In this document: positions 57,701 to 64,000 of the stretch, piece after piece
Layout of the letters: the number at the start of each line of letters is the position of its first letter
How positions within the stretch are numbered: position 1 is the stretch's first letter
From: Colwellia piezophila ATCC BAA-637
GTDB taxonomy: Bacteria; Pseudomonadota; Gammaproteobacteria; Enterobacterales; Alteromonadaceae
Direction of reading: 5' to 3'
Assembly (NCBI RefSeq): GCF_000378625.1
Contig: NZ_KB905162.1
Coordinates: 1-64,000, forward strand
Length of the DNA: 64,000 bases
Position numbers and translations under genes: made by a program
Notes under the pieces: generated by a model
Databases searched by the model: none
Seen by the model: only the letters and a program-made list of their open reading frames with translations
Told to the model about the DNA's origin: nothing

Positions 57701-58707
57701 TTGTTTATCTACCGCTGATTGTAACAGGTACTGTCATTGGCTGCCTAACGGTGCAAAGCCAGCATTCCAATGCTTATTCATCAAGTCAGATCGAATTTCT
57801 TCGAGCATTGGCAAGTTACACAGCTATTGCGCTTGATAATGCTGGTGTTCACCAGCAGTTGAGTCAGGCTCATGAGTCACTTAAAGAAACTCAACGACAG
57901 CTAGTGATGACTGAGAAAATGTCGTCATTAGGCAGACTCACCGCAGGTGTAGCGCACGAAATTAACAACCCAACTAATTTTGCTTATGCGGCCGTTTATT
58001 TGATGCAAGACGAGATAGATAAAATTAAGGTTTTTCTAAAACAACTAGCAGGCGGTGAAAATGCAGACGTCGAAGTTGTTAACGCTCTCGATGAAAAATT
58101 CGAGAAATTGATTAAATTGGCAAAGACGGCTTGTGAAGGTACCAATCGAATAAAAGTTATTGTAGAAGATCTACGCACCTTTGCCCGGTTAGATGATGCT
58201 AAGCAAGCAAAAATACAAGTGTCTGAGTTAATTACTTCAACAGTCCATTTAGTTAAAACTCAGTTCGAAGATATAACAATCAATACTGAATTTGAATACG
58301 ACCCGGTTTTAAAGTGTTTCCCATCTAAGCTAAACCAAGTATTTATGAATATTATAGTGAATGCTTGCCAAAGTATTAAAACTAAAATAAAACAAAATCA
58401 TCAACTAAACTCTAAGGATAAACTATTAGGCTTGATCACTATTAGTACTTCAAAGCATGATAACTATTTAGTCGTTCATATAAAAGATAATGGCTGTGGT
58501 ATGGATAAACAAACTCAGCAAAAGGTATGTGAGCCTTTTTTCACCACCAAAGATGTTGGTAGTGGCACAGGACTAGGTATGGCTATTTCATTTGGAATTA
58601 TAGAAGAGCATGGTGGGTTATTAAAAATTTCATCTAGTTTGGATGAGAGTTCTGAATTCTCAGTGTATCTACCTGTAGATATTAATACAGAAGATAATAA
58701 AAATTAA
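54733..58707 (+). CDS. Two-component beta-propeller hybrid-type histidine kinase (non-REC)
   Basis: A 1324-residue sensor kinase. After a signal/anchor (LFILIPFSLFLSMTSAANN) come about 12-14 two-component regulator propeller blades (about 50-700; repeats of the type GFMWFGTKKGLARYDGYEF and YIWIGTDGGGLNRFDP), a Y_Y_Y domain (about 740-825; ALDFNEPSMNQYRYQLIGFD), one membrane segment (VIYGFFLLSLALAFM, near 840), a GAF domain (about 880-1040) and the kinase: H-box GRLTAGVAHEINNPTNF with His1075, N-box NIIVNACQSI, and G boxes KDNGCGMD and GTGLGMAISF. It has no receiver domain. The RR-GGDEF gene starts 13 bases after, so phosphotransfer to it is likely. Confidence 0.94.
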   Translation: MKFLKSIKNIIFHQTVSQLKFSKNLFILIPFSLFLSMTSAANNLRVKHISMADGLPNPSIICQLQDHKGFMWFGTKKGLARYDGYEFTLYQQDSNVPHSISHSYITALYEDKFGYIWIGTDGGGLNRFDPVTERFRQYQHQADNAASLSNNTVFAIESALDDKLWIATANGLNLFDTKAETFEVFRHQRNIPTTLSANSIRSILSNQDGSLWIGFNNGVLDWFDPSSGMIKHFRIPLLDVHRISLSALQNINSDSNILLIGTANNGLFRFDAVNNKWTHYQHDTKDINSLSDNGVNTIYEDTSRRIWIGTSQGLNLFNPQTQSFTVFRTSQIDVTGLNDDFIQSVIEDDSGMLWFGTWFAGLNILDPRTISFNTLINDPAIPTSLMSNIVNAIHISPKGDLWVATNKGLNLRKKGQNNFQKFIHTPNDLKSLSNNAINSILIDDTATLWVGTKRGGVNRWNEKTQRFTHYSSEQIGDKNLSHNSVQDILQRANGEIWVSTHKGLNLWDPIKANFKTFIHEPNNSQSLSDNYLYQLYEDSEQRLWIASHYGGLNLWLDQSETFQSFTHQANNKASLSHNFVTSIHEDNQNNLWIGTAGGGLNKAIIRDINGKLEVDFEHTSIKQGLRSDIITSIVNDNSGNIWISTATGISLVDPNSKKVTNFGRVEGAQTGGYLIGSSAQDAQGVIYFGGINGLSYFSPEHVVTESILPKVAFTEFRLLNKSVKADPDNKYAVLERSIQYTNHIILNYQQSVFSIKFTALDFNEPSMNQYRYQLIGFDEQWINTDSKRREVTYTNLSSGEYTFQIQASNSQGVWNEKGRHIKLTILPPPWKTWWAYVIYGFFLLSLALAFMYSQRKKVIFERNVNALLEGKIVERTADILKLSEIGKELTATLDREQTFEKVYRQVSARLDTHVFAINLYLQEYDELHEVYVMEAGKRDTGIKYSMNETERPAVWCVREQQELITNHYTEILNFVSSALPPKKGGQPESIVYLPLIVTGTVIGCLTVQSQHSNAYSSSQIEFLRALASYTAIALDNAGVHQQLSQAHESLKETQRQLVMTEKMSSLGRLTAGVAHEINNPTNFAYAAVYLMQDEIDKIKVFLKQLAGGENADVEVVNALDEKFEKLIKLAKTACEGTNRIKVIVEDLRTFARLDDAKQAKIQVSELITSTVHLVKTQFEDITINTEFEYDPVLKCFPSKLNQVFMNIIVNACQSIKTKIKQNHQLNSKDKLLGLITISTSKHDNYLVVHIKDNGCGMDKQTQQKVCEPFFTTKDVGSGTGLGMAISFGIIEEHGGLLKISSSLDESSEFSVYLPVDINTEDNKN

Positions 58708-58720
58708 GGAATAACAATTA

Positions 58721-59938
58721 ATGTCAGTCTTTAATATCAAAAACTTACCCAAAAATTCTGATATCGAATCACATAAACCTTTGATCATGTTAGTTGATGA
58801 CGAGATTGAAAATATAAACGTATTACGACAATTATTAGAAGAAAATTTCCAGATAATCACAGGCCTGAACGGTGCAGAAGCCATAGATTTAATTGATAAC
58901 ATGGTTGATCCCACAAAAATCCAATTAATCATTACTGATCAACGTATGCCTATCGTCACAGGTGTTGAGTTCTTAGAAAAAATTGTTGATCGCATGCCCG
59001 ATACCATACGAATTATTTTAACTGGGTATTCAGACACTCAAGTGATTATTGATGCTATCAATAAAGCAAAATTATATAAATTCATGACAAAACCGTTTGA
59101 TCCCGTTGAGCTTTCCATGACAGTTAAAAGAGGGGTAGAAGCTTATCAAATGCGAAAGGCTTTAATTGATTATGCCGCTAACTTAGAACAACTTGTTGAA
59201 GAAAGAACAGAAAAGCTCAATGAAAAAAATGAAGCTCTTAATCAAGCTTTGAATTCGTTAGAACAACTTAGCATGAGTGACCAATTAACAGGCGTCCATA
59301 ACAGACATTTTTTGGACAAGTTTATGCCTCAAGAATTGTCAAAATTAAAGCGATCTCAAGCCGATAATTCTGACGAAAGTATTGGTTTTTTAATGATAGA
59401 TATTGATTTGTTCAAAAAGGTTAATGATAGTTATGGGCATGATGCAGGGGATAAGGTACTCGTGCAATTCACTAAAATTTTAGGTCGAAGCTGTAGAGAA
59501 TCAGATTGGCTAATTAGATGGGGAGGGGAAGAGTTTGTGATAGTTGCACGAGGTCAATCAATTGAAGGACTAGAACAATTAGCTGAAAGAATTAGAATCC
59601 ATGTTGAAATACATTTGTTTGACTTAGGCTGCCAACAAACAATCAACTGTAGTTGTTCTATTGGAATTACCTGTTTTCCATTTCTTAAAAATCATTTTGA
59701 CTCCTTAACTTGGGAACAAACACTTAACTTTGCGGATCTTGCCTTATATCTGGCAAAGAATAATGGAAGAAACACGTGGGTCAGTTTGATTGAAAATGCA
59801 AGCAATATTGATAATCAGCTAACCAGTAACCATGGAAAAATATTTTATGAAAGGGTAATGACAAATTTAGTAGATTTGATTGAACAAAAGCAGGTGCTAT
59901 ACCATACGCCAATTCTAGATAAACAGTTAAAGTTCTAA
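58721..59938 (+). CDS. Response regulator-diguanylate cyclase (REC-GGDEF)
   Basis: A 405-residue protein. The receiver domain (about 20-140) has MLVDDEIENINVL and the phosphoacceptor Asp73 in LIITDQRMP, and a KPFDPVEL end. A coiled-coil linker (about 145-190) leads to a GGDEF domain with the active motif GGEEF at 268-272. The RxxD inhibitory site is RESD, five residues before it. It would make cyclic-di-GMP when phosphorylated. AAGGA precedes the ATG; co-transcribed with the kinase gene. The C-terminal 45 residues are not recognised. Confidence 0.95.
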   Translation: MSVFNIKNLPKNSDIESHKPLIMLVDDEIENINVLRQLLEENFQIITGLNGAEAIDLIDNMVDPTKIQLIITDQRMPIVTGVEFLEKIVDRMPDTIRIILTGYSDTQVIIDAINKAKLYKFMTKPFDPVELSMTVKRGVEAYQMRKALIDYAANLEQLVEERTEKLNEKNEALNQALNSLEQLSMSDQLTGVHNRHFLDKFMPQELSKLKRSQADNSDESIGFLMIDIDLFKKVNDSYGHDAGDKVLVQFTKILGRSCRESDWLIRWGGEEFVIVARGQSIEGLEQLAERIRIHVEIHLFDLGCQQTINCSCSIGITCFPFLKNHFDSLTWEQTLNFADLALYLAKNNGRNTWVSLIENASNIDNQLTSNHGKIFYERVMTNLVDLIEQKQVLYHTPILDKQLKF

Positions 59939-59964
59939 CTTATTAACAAATTAGTTTTATCTAA

Positions 59965-59987
59965 ATCAAGGGGGCAGACCCCTTGAT
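59965..59987. terminator. ATCAAGG palindrome between convergent genes
   Basis: ATCAAGGGG, GCAGA, CCCCTTGAT: a perfect 9-bp stem between the ends of the convergent GGDEF and symporter genes. There is no long T-run, so it may act as a weak bidirectional terminator or be only a dispersed repeat. Confidence 0.55.
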
Positions 59988-59990
59988 CAT

Positions 59991-61343
59991 TTATAGGAAA
60001 TCTTTTATATATTTTTGTGTGGCTTTTCTCACCTTTGAGGAGAGTAATAACGTCGATATCATGGTTGGAATTGCCATTAAAGCATACATGAAGGTGATGA
60101 AATTAATCACCATAGACAAGGATGCTACAGCGCCTACGATAATAAGCATCAGGTAAAACTGCTTATAAACCCTTTCAAATGTTTGACCAAACAGAAACTC
60201 ACTACACTTACTACCGTAATACCAAAAAGTTAACACCGTGCTAGTACTGAGAAAAAATACCATTACCATTAACAGGTAACTGCCTATATTTGGAAAGGTT
60301 TGTTCAAAGGCATAAACCGTCATGCCAACGCCTTGATGATCTGTTTGCCATGCACCGGTAACTAATACCGCTAAAGCAGTACATGTGCAGACAATTAACG
60401 TATCAACAATGGGGCCAAATGATGCAACAAACCCTTCTCGAATGGGTTGATTAGTTTTAACTGCTCCATGCGCTAAAGATTCAGTGCCTATACCGGCTTC
60501 GTTAGAAAAAGCACCTCGCTGAACTCCGATAATAATAACAGTACCTATAAGTCCTCCAGCAGCAGAGCCTGGATTAAATGCACCAGAAAAAATAAGCATA
60601 AATGTTTCCGGTATTTTATGGTAGTTCATTACCAGTAGTACTAATGTCATTATAAAATAGCCGATGACCATAATCGGAACAACTTTTGTGACTACCGCGG
60701 TAATTCGCGTTAATTTCCCCATGACAATCCAAGAAATCATCATAAATAATGCAAGGCCAACTAACAGATCGAAAGTGAAGTGATTGTCTGTCTCCGCGAG
60801 TCCATATGGGATGGCAATAACATCTCTTAATATTTGCACTAATTGATTTATTTGAAAAAGAGGCAAGGCACCAAATATGCAACCGATGCAAAATAACCAA
60901 GCTAGGGGCAGCCATTTTTTATCTAAACCTTCTCTAATGACATACATTGGCCCGCCCTGTAATTTACCACTGCGGTCTTCACCTCGATACATAACCGCTA
61001 AAGATGCGGTATAAAATTTTGTTGCAATACCAACGATTGCTGTCAACCACATCCAAAATATTGCTCCTGGCCCGCCCATGGTAATGGCGACAGCTACCCC
61101 GGCAATATTTCCAAGACCTAGCGTTCCTGACAGCGCGACAATTAACGCTTGAAAGTGACTAATATCTCCTTTGGTATTCTTTTCATTGTCATATTTGCCA
61201 CCAATAATACTAATAGCATGGGCAAGCCTTTTATAGGGAGTAAGTCTAGAGTGAATAACAAAATAAGCGCCGCCACCGACAAGTAACAAAACCATGGGAA
61301 GCCCCCAGGCAAAGTTAACCAAAGTAACTAATATATCTTCCAT
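59991..61343 (-). CDS. Alanine/glycine:sodium symporter (AGCS family)
   Basis: A 450-residue inner-membrane symporter with about 10-11 hydrophobic segments. Family marks are SHFQALIVALSGTLGLGNIA, GGPGAIFWMWLTAIVGIATK, GAVKTNQPIREGFVASFGPI and RGAFSNEAGIGTESLAHGAV. It takes up alanine or glycine with sodium. Substrate choice is not clear from the sequence. It stands alone; the upstream region to 61560 has no glycine riboswitch that I can see. Confidence 0.93.
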   Translation of the reverse strand: MEDILVTLVNFAWGLPMVLLLVGGGAYFVIHSRLTPYKRLAHAISIIGGKYDNEKNTKGDISHFQALIVALSGTLGLGNIAGVAVAITMGGPGAIFWMWLTAIVGIATKFYTASLAVMYRGEDRSGKLQGGPMYVIREGLDKKWLPLAWLFCIGCIFGALPLFQINQLVQILRDVIAIPYGLAETDNHFTFDLLVGLALFMMISWIVMGKLTRITAVVTKVVPIMVIGYFIMTLVLLVMNYHKIPETFMLIFSGAFNPGSAAGGLIGTVIIIGVQRGAFSNEAGIGTESLAHGAVKTNQPIREGFVASFGPIVDTLIVCTCTALAVLVTGAWQTDHQGVGMTVYAFEQTFPNIGSYLLMVMVFFLSTSTVLTFWYYGSKCSEFLFGQTFERVYKQFYLMLIIVGAVASLSMVINFITFMYALMAIPTMISTLLLSSKVRKATQKYIKDFL

Positions 61344-61559
61344 TTGAACCTTTTATTAAATGTGTCAACGTATTGATAAAGAAGCTAATACTATATTCTA
61401 GGTTAAAACAGATCTACAGTTATTAACTCAGAAAAATTAGATATATCGGTTTTTTGTCACTCTATTGCTCACGAAGCAGTGGCAGTACATGCACGAGTTG
61501 TGTAGTAAGTAAAAGGGGCTAAAACTAGAAACATCAAAGAAGATAAATGGGTCCATAAT

Positions 61560-61660
61560 TGCGGTCAGGTAGACTTTAGATGATTTGTCACAGAGGCGAC
61601 TACACCCAGAAGAAATAGTGACACTACAGCCATTATTTTCTCCTCCCTTTGGAATTAAAG
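61560..61660. repeat. Family A dispersed repeat, left-end fragment
   Basis: TTTGTCACAGAGGCGACTAC and CCTCCCTTTGGAATTAAAG, a decayed left end; the interior is missing and it runs into a RAYT motif. Confidence 0.7.
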
Positions 61661-61670
61661 CTTATCAGGC

Positions 61671-61692
61671 TAGCCATATAATCTGTGTAATT
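61671..61692 (+). repeat. RAYT-associated motif (degenerate)
   Basis: TATCAGGCTAGCCATATAAT, joined directly to the family A fragment. Confidence 0.7.
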
Positions 61693-61836
61693 ACTCATTA
61701 GCATAGGTGGCATAGTTATTTAATTAACCGAAAGCAAACTACGAAGTCATTAGTACAAAGTGCTTGTCTATTTTATAAACGAATGTTATAAAAATACCAT
61801 AAATAAAAATATATTAATCAACAATAGGTTTTGATA

Positions 61837-62916
61837 ATGGATTATCGTGAGTCGACAGTGACTTTAGGCATAACGGACAAATTACTTTGCCCTTGTTGCG
61901 GTAGCCAACAACATCGTGTCAATTCAGTGATTACTTATAGTTTTTATTTTTTTGAGTACTTGCCTATTTTTCCGGTAAAGCGTGATACACGAGTAGAATG
62001 TTTACAGTGTCAAAACCTAGCAGAGGTTACTCATAACACCTCGGTTCGAAAACTTATTTTCTCTGATTTTAGTTTGGCATTTTTCAATAAGCTACGCTTG
62101 CTTAGTACGTTTACTGGCAGCATTATTATCATGCTACTGCTGAGTTATTACTTTTCTGAAGAACAAGAAAAACACCGTCAGAGCCAAGCGTATATCGAAG
62201 CACCTAAAATTAACGACTTTTATTATTTAGACTATCGAAAAACGTCAGGAGATCGACGTCCACACCACAAATATCGACTTGCTAAAGTTGTAGATATTAC
62301 CGGTGGCAGAGTATCTCTTACTTATGGTAATTACTTTTATCCATTAAAAAATTCTTTGAATAATGGTGTTCGTTATGGTCACAGTAGAAATTTTGATTAT
62401 TTCGAACAACAACGACATAATTTTTCTTCTGTAGAGTTAGATAGCTTGTTTGAACAAGGTTTTATCTATCGAGTAGTGCGGCCAGAGTTTATTTCGATCG
62501 GTAGAAATAGAGCGGTTTATATGATTGATGGCAACCCTGTGACTAACACTACAGTGGCGAAAGAAGAGTGGTTCTATATCCCAGGCAAGCGCGAAAATAC
62601 CCAAGGGGTGGCTTTCCTTAAAGCACGATATATTAAAGATGGTATTGAGCAAGCTTTTATATTATTGAAAAAATCGGCAGAATTAGGCTATGCACCAGGA
62701 CAAACCAACTTGGCTGAACTCTACTTAACTTTCACCGACGTTGAAGGAAGTGGTGATGTAGAAAATGCTGCACGTTGGTTATTTCAGGCTGCTTTGCAAG
62801 GTTATCAGCCCGCAATCGAAAAATATCGTGTGATCTGTCAGCTGGAAGAAGCTTGCCATATTGAAGACTTTTATCGAGCGTTAAACGAAGCCGGCACTAG
62901 TTATCGGATTAATTAA
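61837..62916 (+). CDS. Zinc-ribbon, single-TM, Sel1-repeat protein (paralogue 2)
   Basis: A 359-residue relative of the protein at 45357. The zinc ribbon has LLCPCCGSQQH and VECLQCQNLA; the PIFPVKRDTR stretch between them matches PFVPVKKSIN in the other. Then come the membrane segment (FTGSIIIMLLLSYYF), the shared block YIEAPKINDFYYLDY and two or more Sel1-type repeats (QAFILLKKSAELGYAPGQTN; NAARWLFQAALQGYQPAIEK). ATG 61837 is chosen; TTG 61831 is two codons upstream. Function unknown. RAYT motifs lie on both sides. Confidence 0.8.
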   Translation: MDYRESTVTLGITDKLLCPCCGSQQHRVNSVITYSFYFFEYLPIFPVKRDTRVECLQCQNLAEVTHNTSVRKLIFSDFSLAFFNKLRLLSTFTGSIIIMLLLSYYFSEEQEKHRQSQAYIEAPKINDFYYLDYRKTSGDRRPHHKYRLAKVVDITGGRVSLTYGNYFYPLKNSLNNGVRYGHSRNFDYFEQQRHNFSSVELDSLFEQGFIYRVVRPEFISIGRNRAVYMIDGNPVTNTTVAKEEWFYIPGKRENTQGVAFLKARYIKDGIEQAFILLKKSAELGYAPGQTNLAELYLTFTDVEGSGDVENAARWLFQAALQGYQPAIEKYRVICQLEEACHIEDFYRALNEAGTSYRIN

Positions 62917-62996
62917 ACGCTGAAATTTATAAGCCCAATAGTAGCAACGAGTGTAACTAACATCATATGCTTACTAGTAAAGCTTCTTTAATTGGG

Positions 62997-63023
62997 AACT
63001 TATCAGGCCTGCCATAATAACTT
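62997..63023 (+). repeat. RAYT-associated motif
   Basis: TATCAGGCCTGCCATAATA; its CTTG end overlaps the GTCGCGG start of the next family A copy. Confidence 0.8.
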
Positions 63024-63440
63024 GTCGCGGTGGCGACGACACCCAAAAGAGATGAGGGGCTAAACCTACTGCACCTAAGTTAAGCCCTTTGAAATCCCCC
63101 TGCGCTCTAACAAACGACTTCTTCAATTCGCTCAAGTGTTATTCGAGGCTCTTTCAAGTCAAGGCACTGAAGTCACATCAGGGGCATACTGTCAGGAGAA
63201 TATGCTCAGAAGAATATGCATCCTGCATTCTATAATAAGTCACATATATGCAGCGTCATGATGAACACACGTGAACACTTTCATTTATTTCAGCGTTTGT
63301 TCAAGCAGACTGGGTGTTTGTTTCTTTTATGGTATTTAACTTACACGTTAAAAAATCATTTGTTAGTTGGTTTACAACACCCAAGGGGAGGCGCGGCGGT
63401 ACGTCGTCCCTTGGGTGTTGTCGCCACCGCGACGCTAAAC
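63022..63440. repeat. Family A dispersed repeat, full copy
   Basis: The left end is TGTCGCGGTGGCGACGACAC; the right end is CCCTTGGGTGTTGTCGCCAC then CGCGAC. The interior shares CATGCAGCGTCATGATGAAC and TTTGTTCAAGCAGACT with other copies. A further ACCGCGACGCCAAGCAG is at 63509-63530. Open frames here are artefacts. Confidence 0.85.
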
Positions 63441-63730
63441 AGGAAAGCAAACTCCAAGTGTATCTATTAATCACCAGAGTTATGATAACGACTGTCGCTT
63501 TCATGGACGACTACACCGCGACGCCAAGCAGCAATTCATACTCAAGCTCACTATGAATACACCAAACAGATTCGAACACTGTGATGTAAAACCGAACATA
63601 AACCTCTAGACTATTTCTTCATTAATAATATAGTTCGTTGATATTATTATATAAATAAAAATAATTAACGTTGGCATAAAACTTTCAATATATTGGTAAG
63701 CATTGTAATTATGCAGGTATTAAATCGCTT

Positions 63731-63770
63731 TAACATCGCTTAACATCGCTTAATACCGCTATACATCGAC
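63731..63770. repeat. 10-bp tandem repeat before the last gene
   Basis: TAACATCGCT twice, then TAATACCGCT and ATACATCGAC: four units of ten bases ending 10 bases before ATG 63781. The ten-base period matches one helical turn. Confidence 0.7.
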
Positions 63771-63780
63771 AAGGACACTT

Positions 63781-64000
63781 ATGAAAAACATTTTATTATT
63801 GACTCTATTATTAACTGTTTTTACTACTGTAGTAGAGGCGGGCAAACAAAAAAACACCACTAAGGTCGCTTCAGAAAACATACTTTCTTCACTAACACAA
63901 AAGCAATGGATTCATGGCTCACAGGACTGTAATACTAATAAAGACCCTGCCATTGAGGTGTTTCAATATAGTGATTCAAGTTATATCCTGCGCCAGAGTA
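63781..64000 (+). CDS. Exported protein, N-terminal part (runs off the window)
   Basis: 73 codons to the window edge. A signal peptide (NILLLTLLLTVFTTVVEAG) is followed by TQKQWIHGSQDCNTNKDPAI and EVFQYSDSSYILRQS. The IHGSxDC...DPAIEVFQY start resembles exported MBL-fold hydrolases as I remember them, but the metal-binding motif lies beyond the window. AAGGA precedes the ATG. Confidence 0.75.
   Translation, partial: MKNILLLTLLLTVFTTVVEAGKQKNTTKVASENILSSLTQKQWIHGSQDCNTNKDPAIEVFQYSDSSYILRQS

Noticed and set aside
61344-61560. Glycine riboswitch before the alanine/glycine symporter
   Set aside because: Such riboswitches precede AGCS genes in vibrios, but the minus strand here lacks the conserved core sequences.
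63216-63556. Open frames in the last family A copy
   Set aside because: Overlapping frames on both strands formed by repeat sequence; no start signals.

Overview
The window looks like a chromosomal segment of a cold-adapted marine gammaproteobacterium close to Colwellia (Alteromonadales). This rests on the conserved gammaproteobacterial block 6S RNA - zapA / ygfB - pepP - ubiH - ubiI - gcvT - gcvH - gcvP, the low G+C and A/T-rich codon use, and REP-associated transposases and dispersed repeats of a kind common in that group. The genus is an inference; no search was run.

Bases 1-12,000 are core genome: the 6S RNA and zapA on the minus strand, then, divergently, ygfB (UPF0149), the aminopeptidase pepP, the two ubiquinone hydroxylases ubiH and ubiI, and the glycine cleavage genes gcvT, gcvH and gcvP, closed by a strong terminator. 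Even here the gaps hold extra DNA: a heptamer tandem repeat before pepP, a six-copy 41-bp tandem repeat between inverted REP-like hairpins before ubiI, and a small MITE-like element with 18-bp terminal inverted repeats and a 5-bp target duplication inserted exactly at the ubiI stop codon.

Bases 12,000-47,600 are accessory: single genes separated by repeats. They include a KAP-like P-loop NTPase (possible phage defence), a spermidine-synthase-like protein, a CHASE3-HAMP-PAS-GAF sensor that has lost its kinase by frameshift, a YeaR-like protein, a luciferase-like monooxygenase, a retropepsin-like aspartic protease, a sulfotransferase, a LysR / GST / quinone-reductase-like group, two DUF1254 proteins (one with a frameshifted signal peptide), a class C beta-lactamase-like hydrolase with two palindromic operators round its promoter, a PD40 protein, an S41-like protein lacking its serine, an M16 lipoprotein peptidase and two zinc-ribbon/Sel1 paralogues. 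One full and two truncated REP-associated tyrosine transposases lie at 28.7-34 kb. Two dispersed repeat families recur around these genes: family A, with ends carrying GTCGCGGTGGCGACGACAC, and the RAYT-linked motif TATCAGGCCACCCATAATA.

Bases 47,600-52,700 hold an alpha/beta hydrolase, DUF2306, DUF4386 and six-helix membrane proteins and a membrane-anchored AraC-type regulator. A conserved 72-73-base upstream element is present three times in this block, which suggests a small regulon. Bases 52,900-60,000 hold a co-oriented signalling group: a DUF3365 c-type haem sensor, an overlapping periplasmic binding protein, a 1324-residue beta-propeller histidine kinase and a REC-GGDEF diguanylate cyclase. 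An alanine/sodium symporter, the second zinc-ribbon/Sel1 gene, another family A repeat and the start of a secreted protein finish the window.
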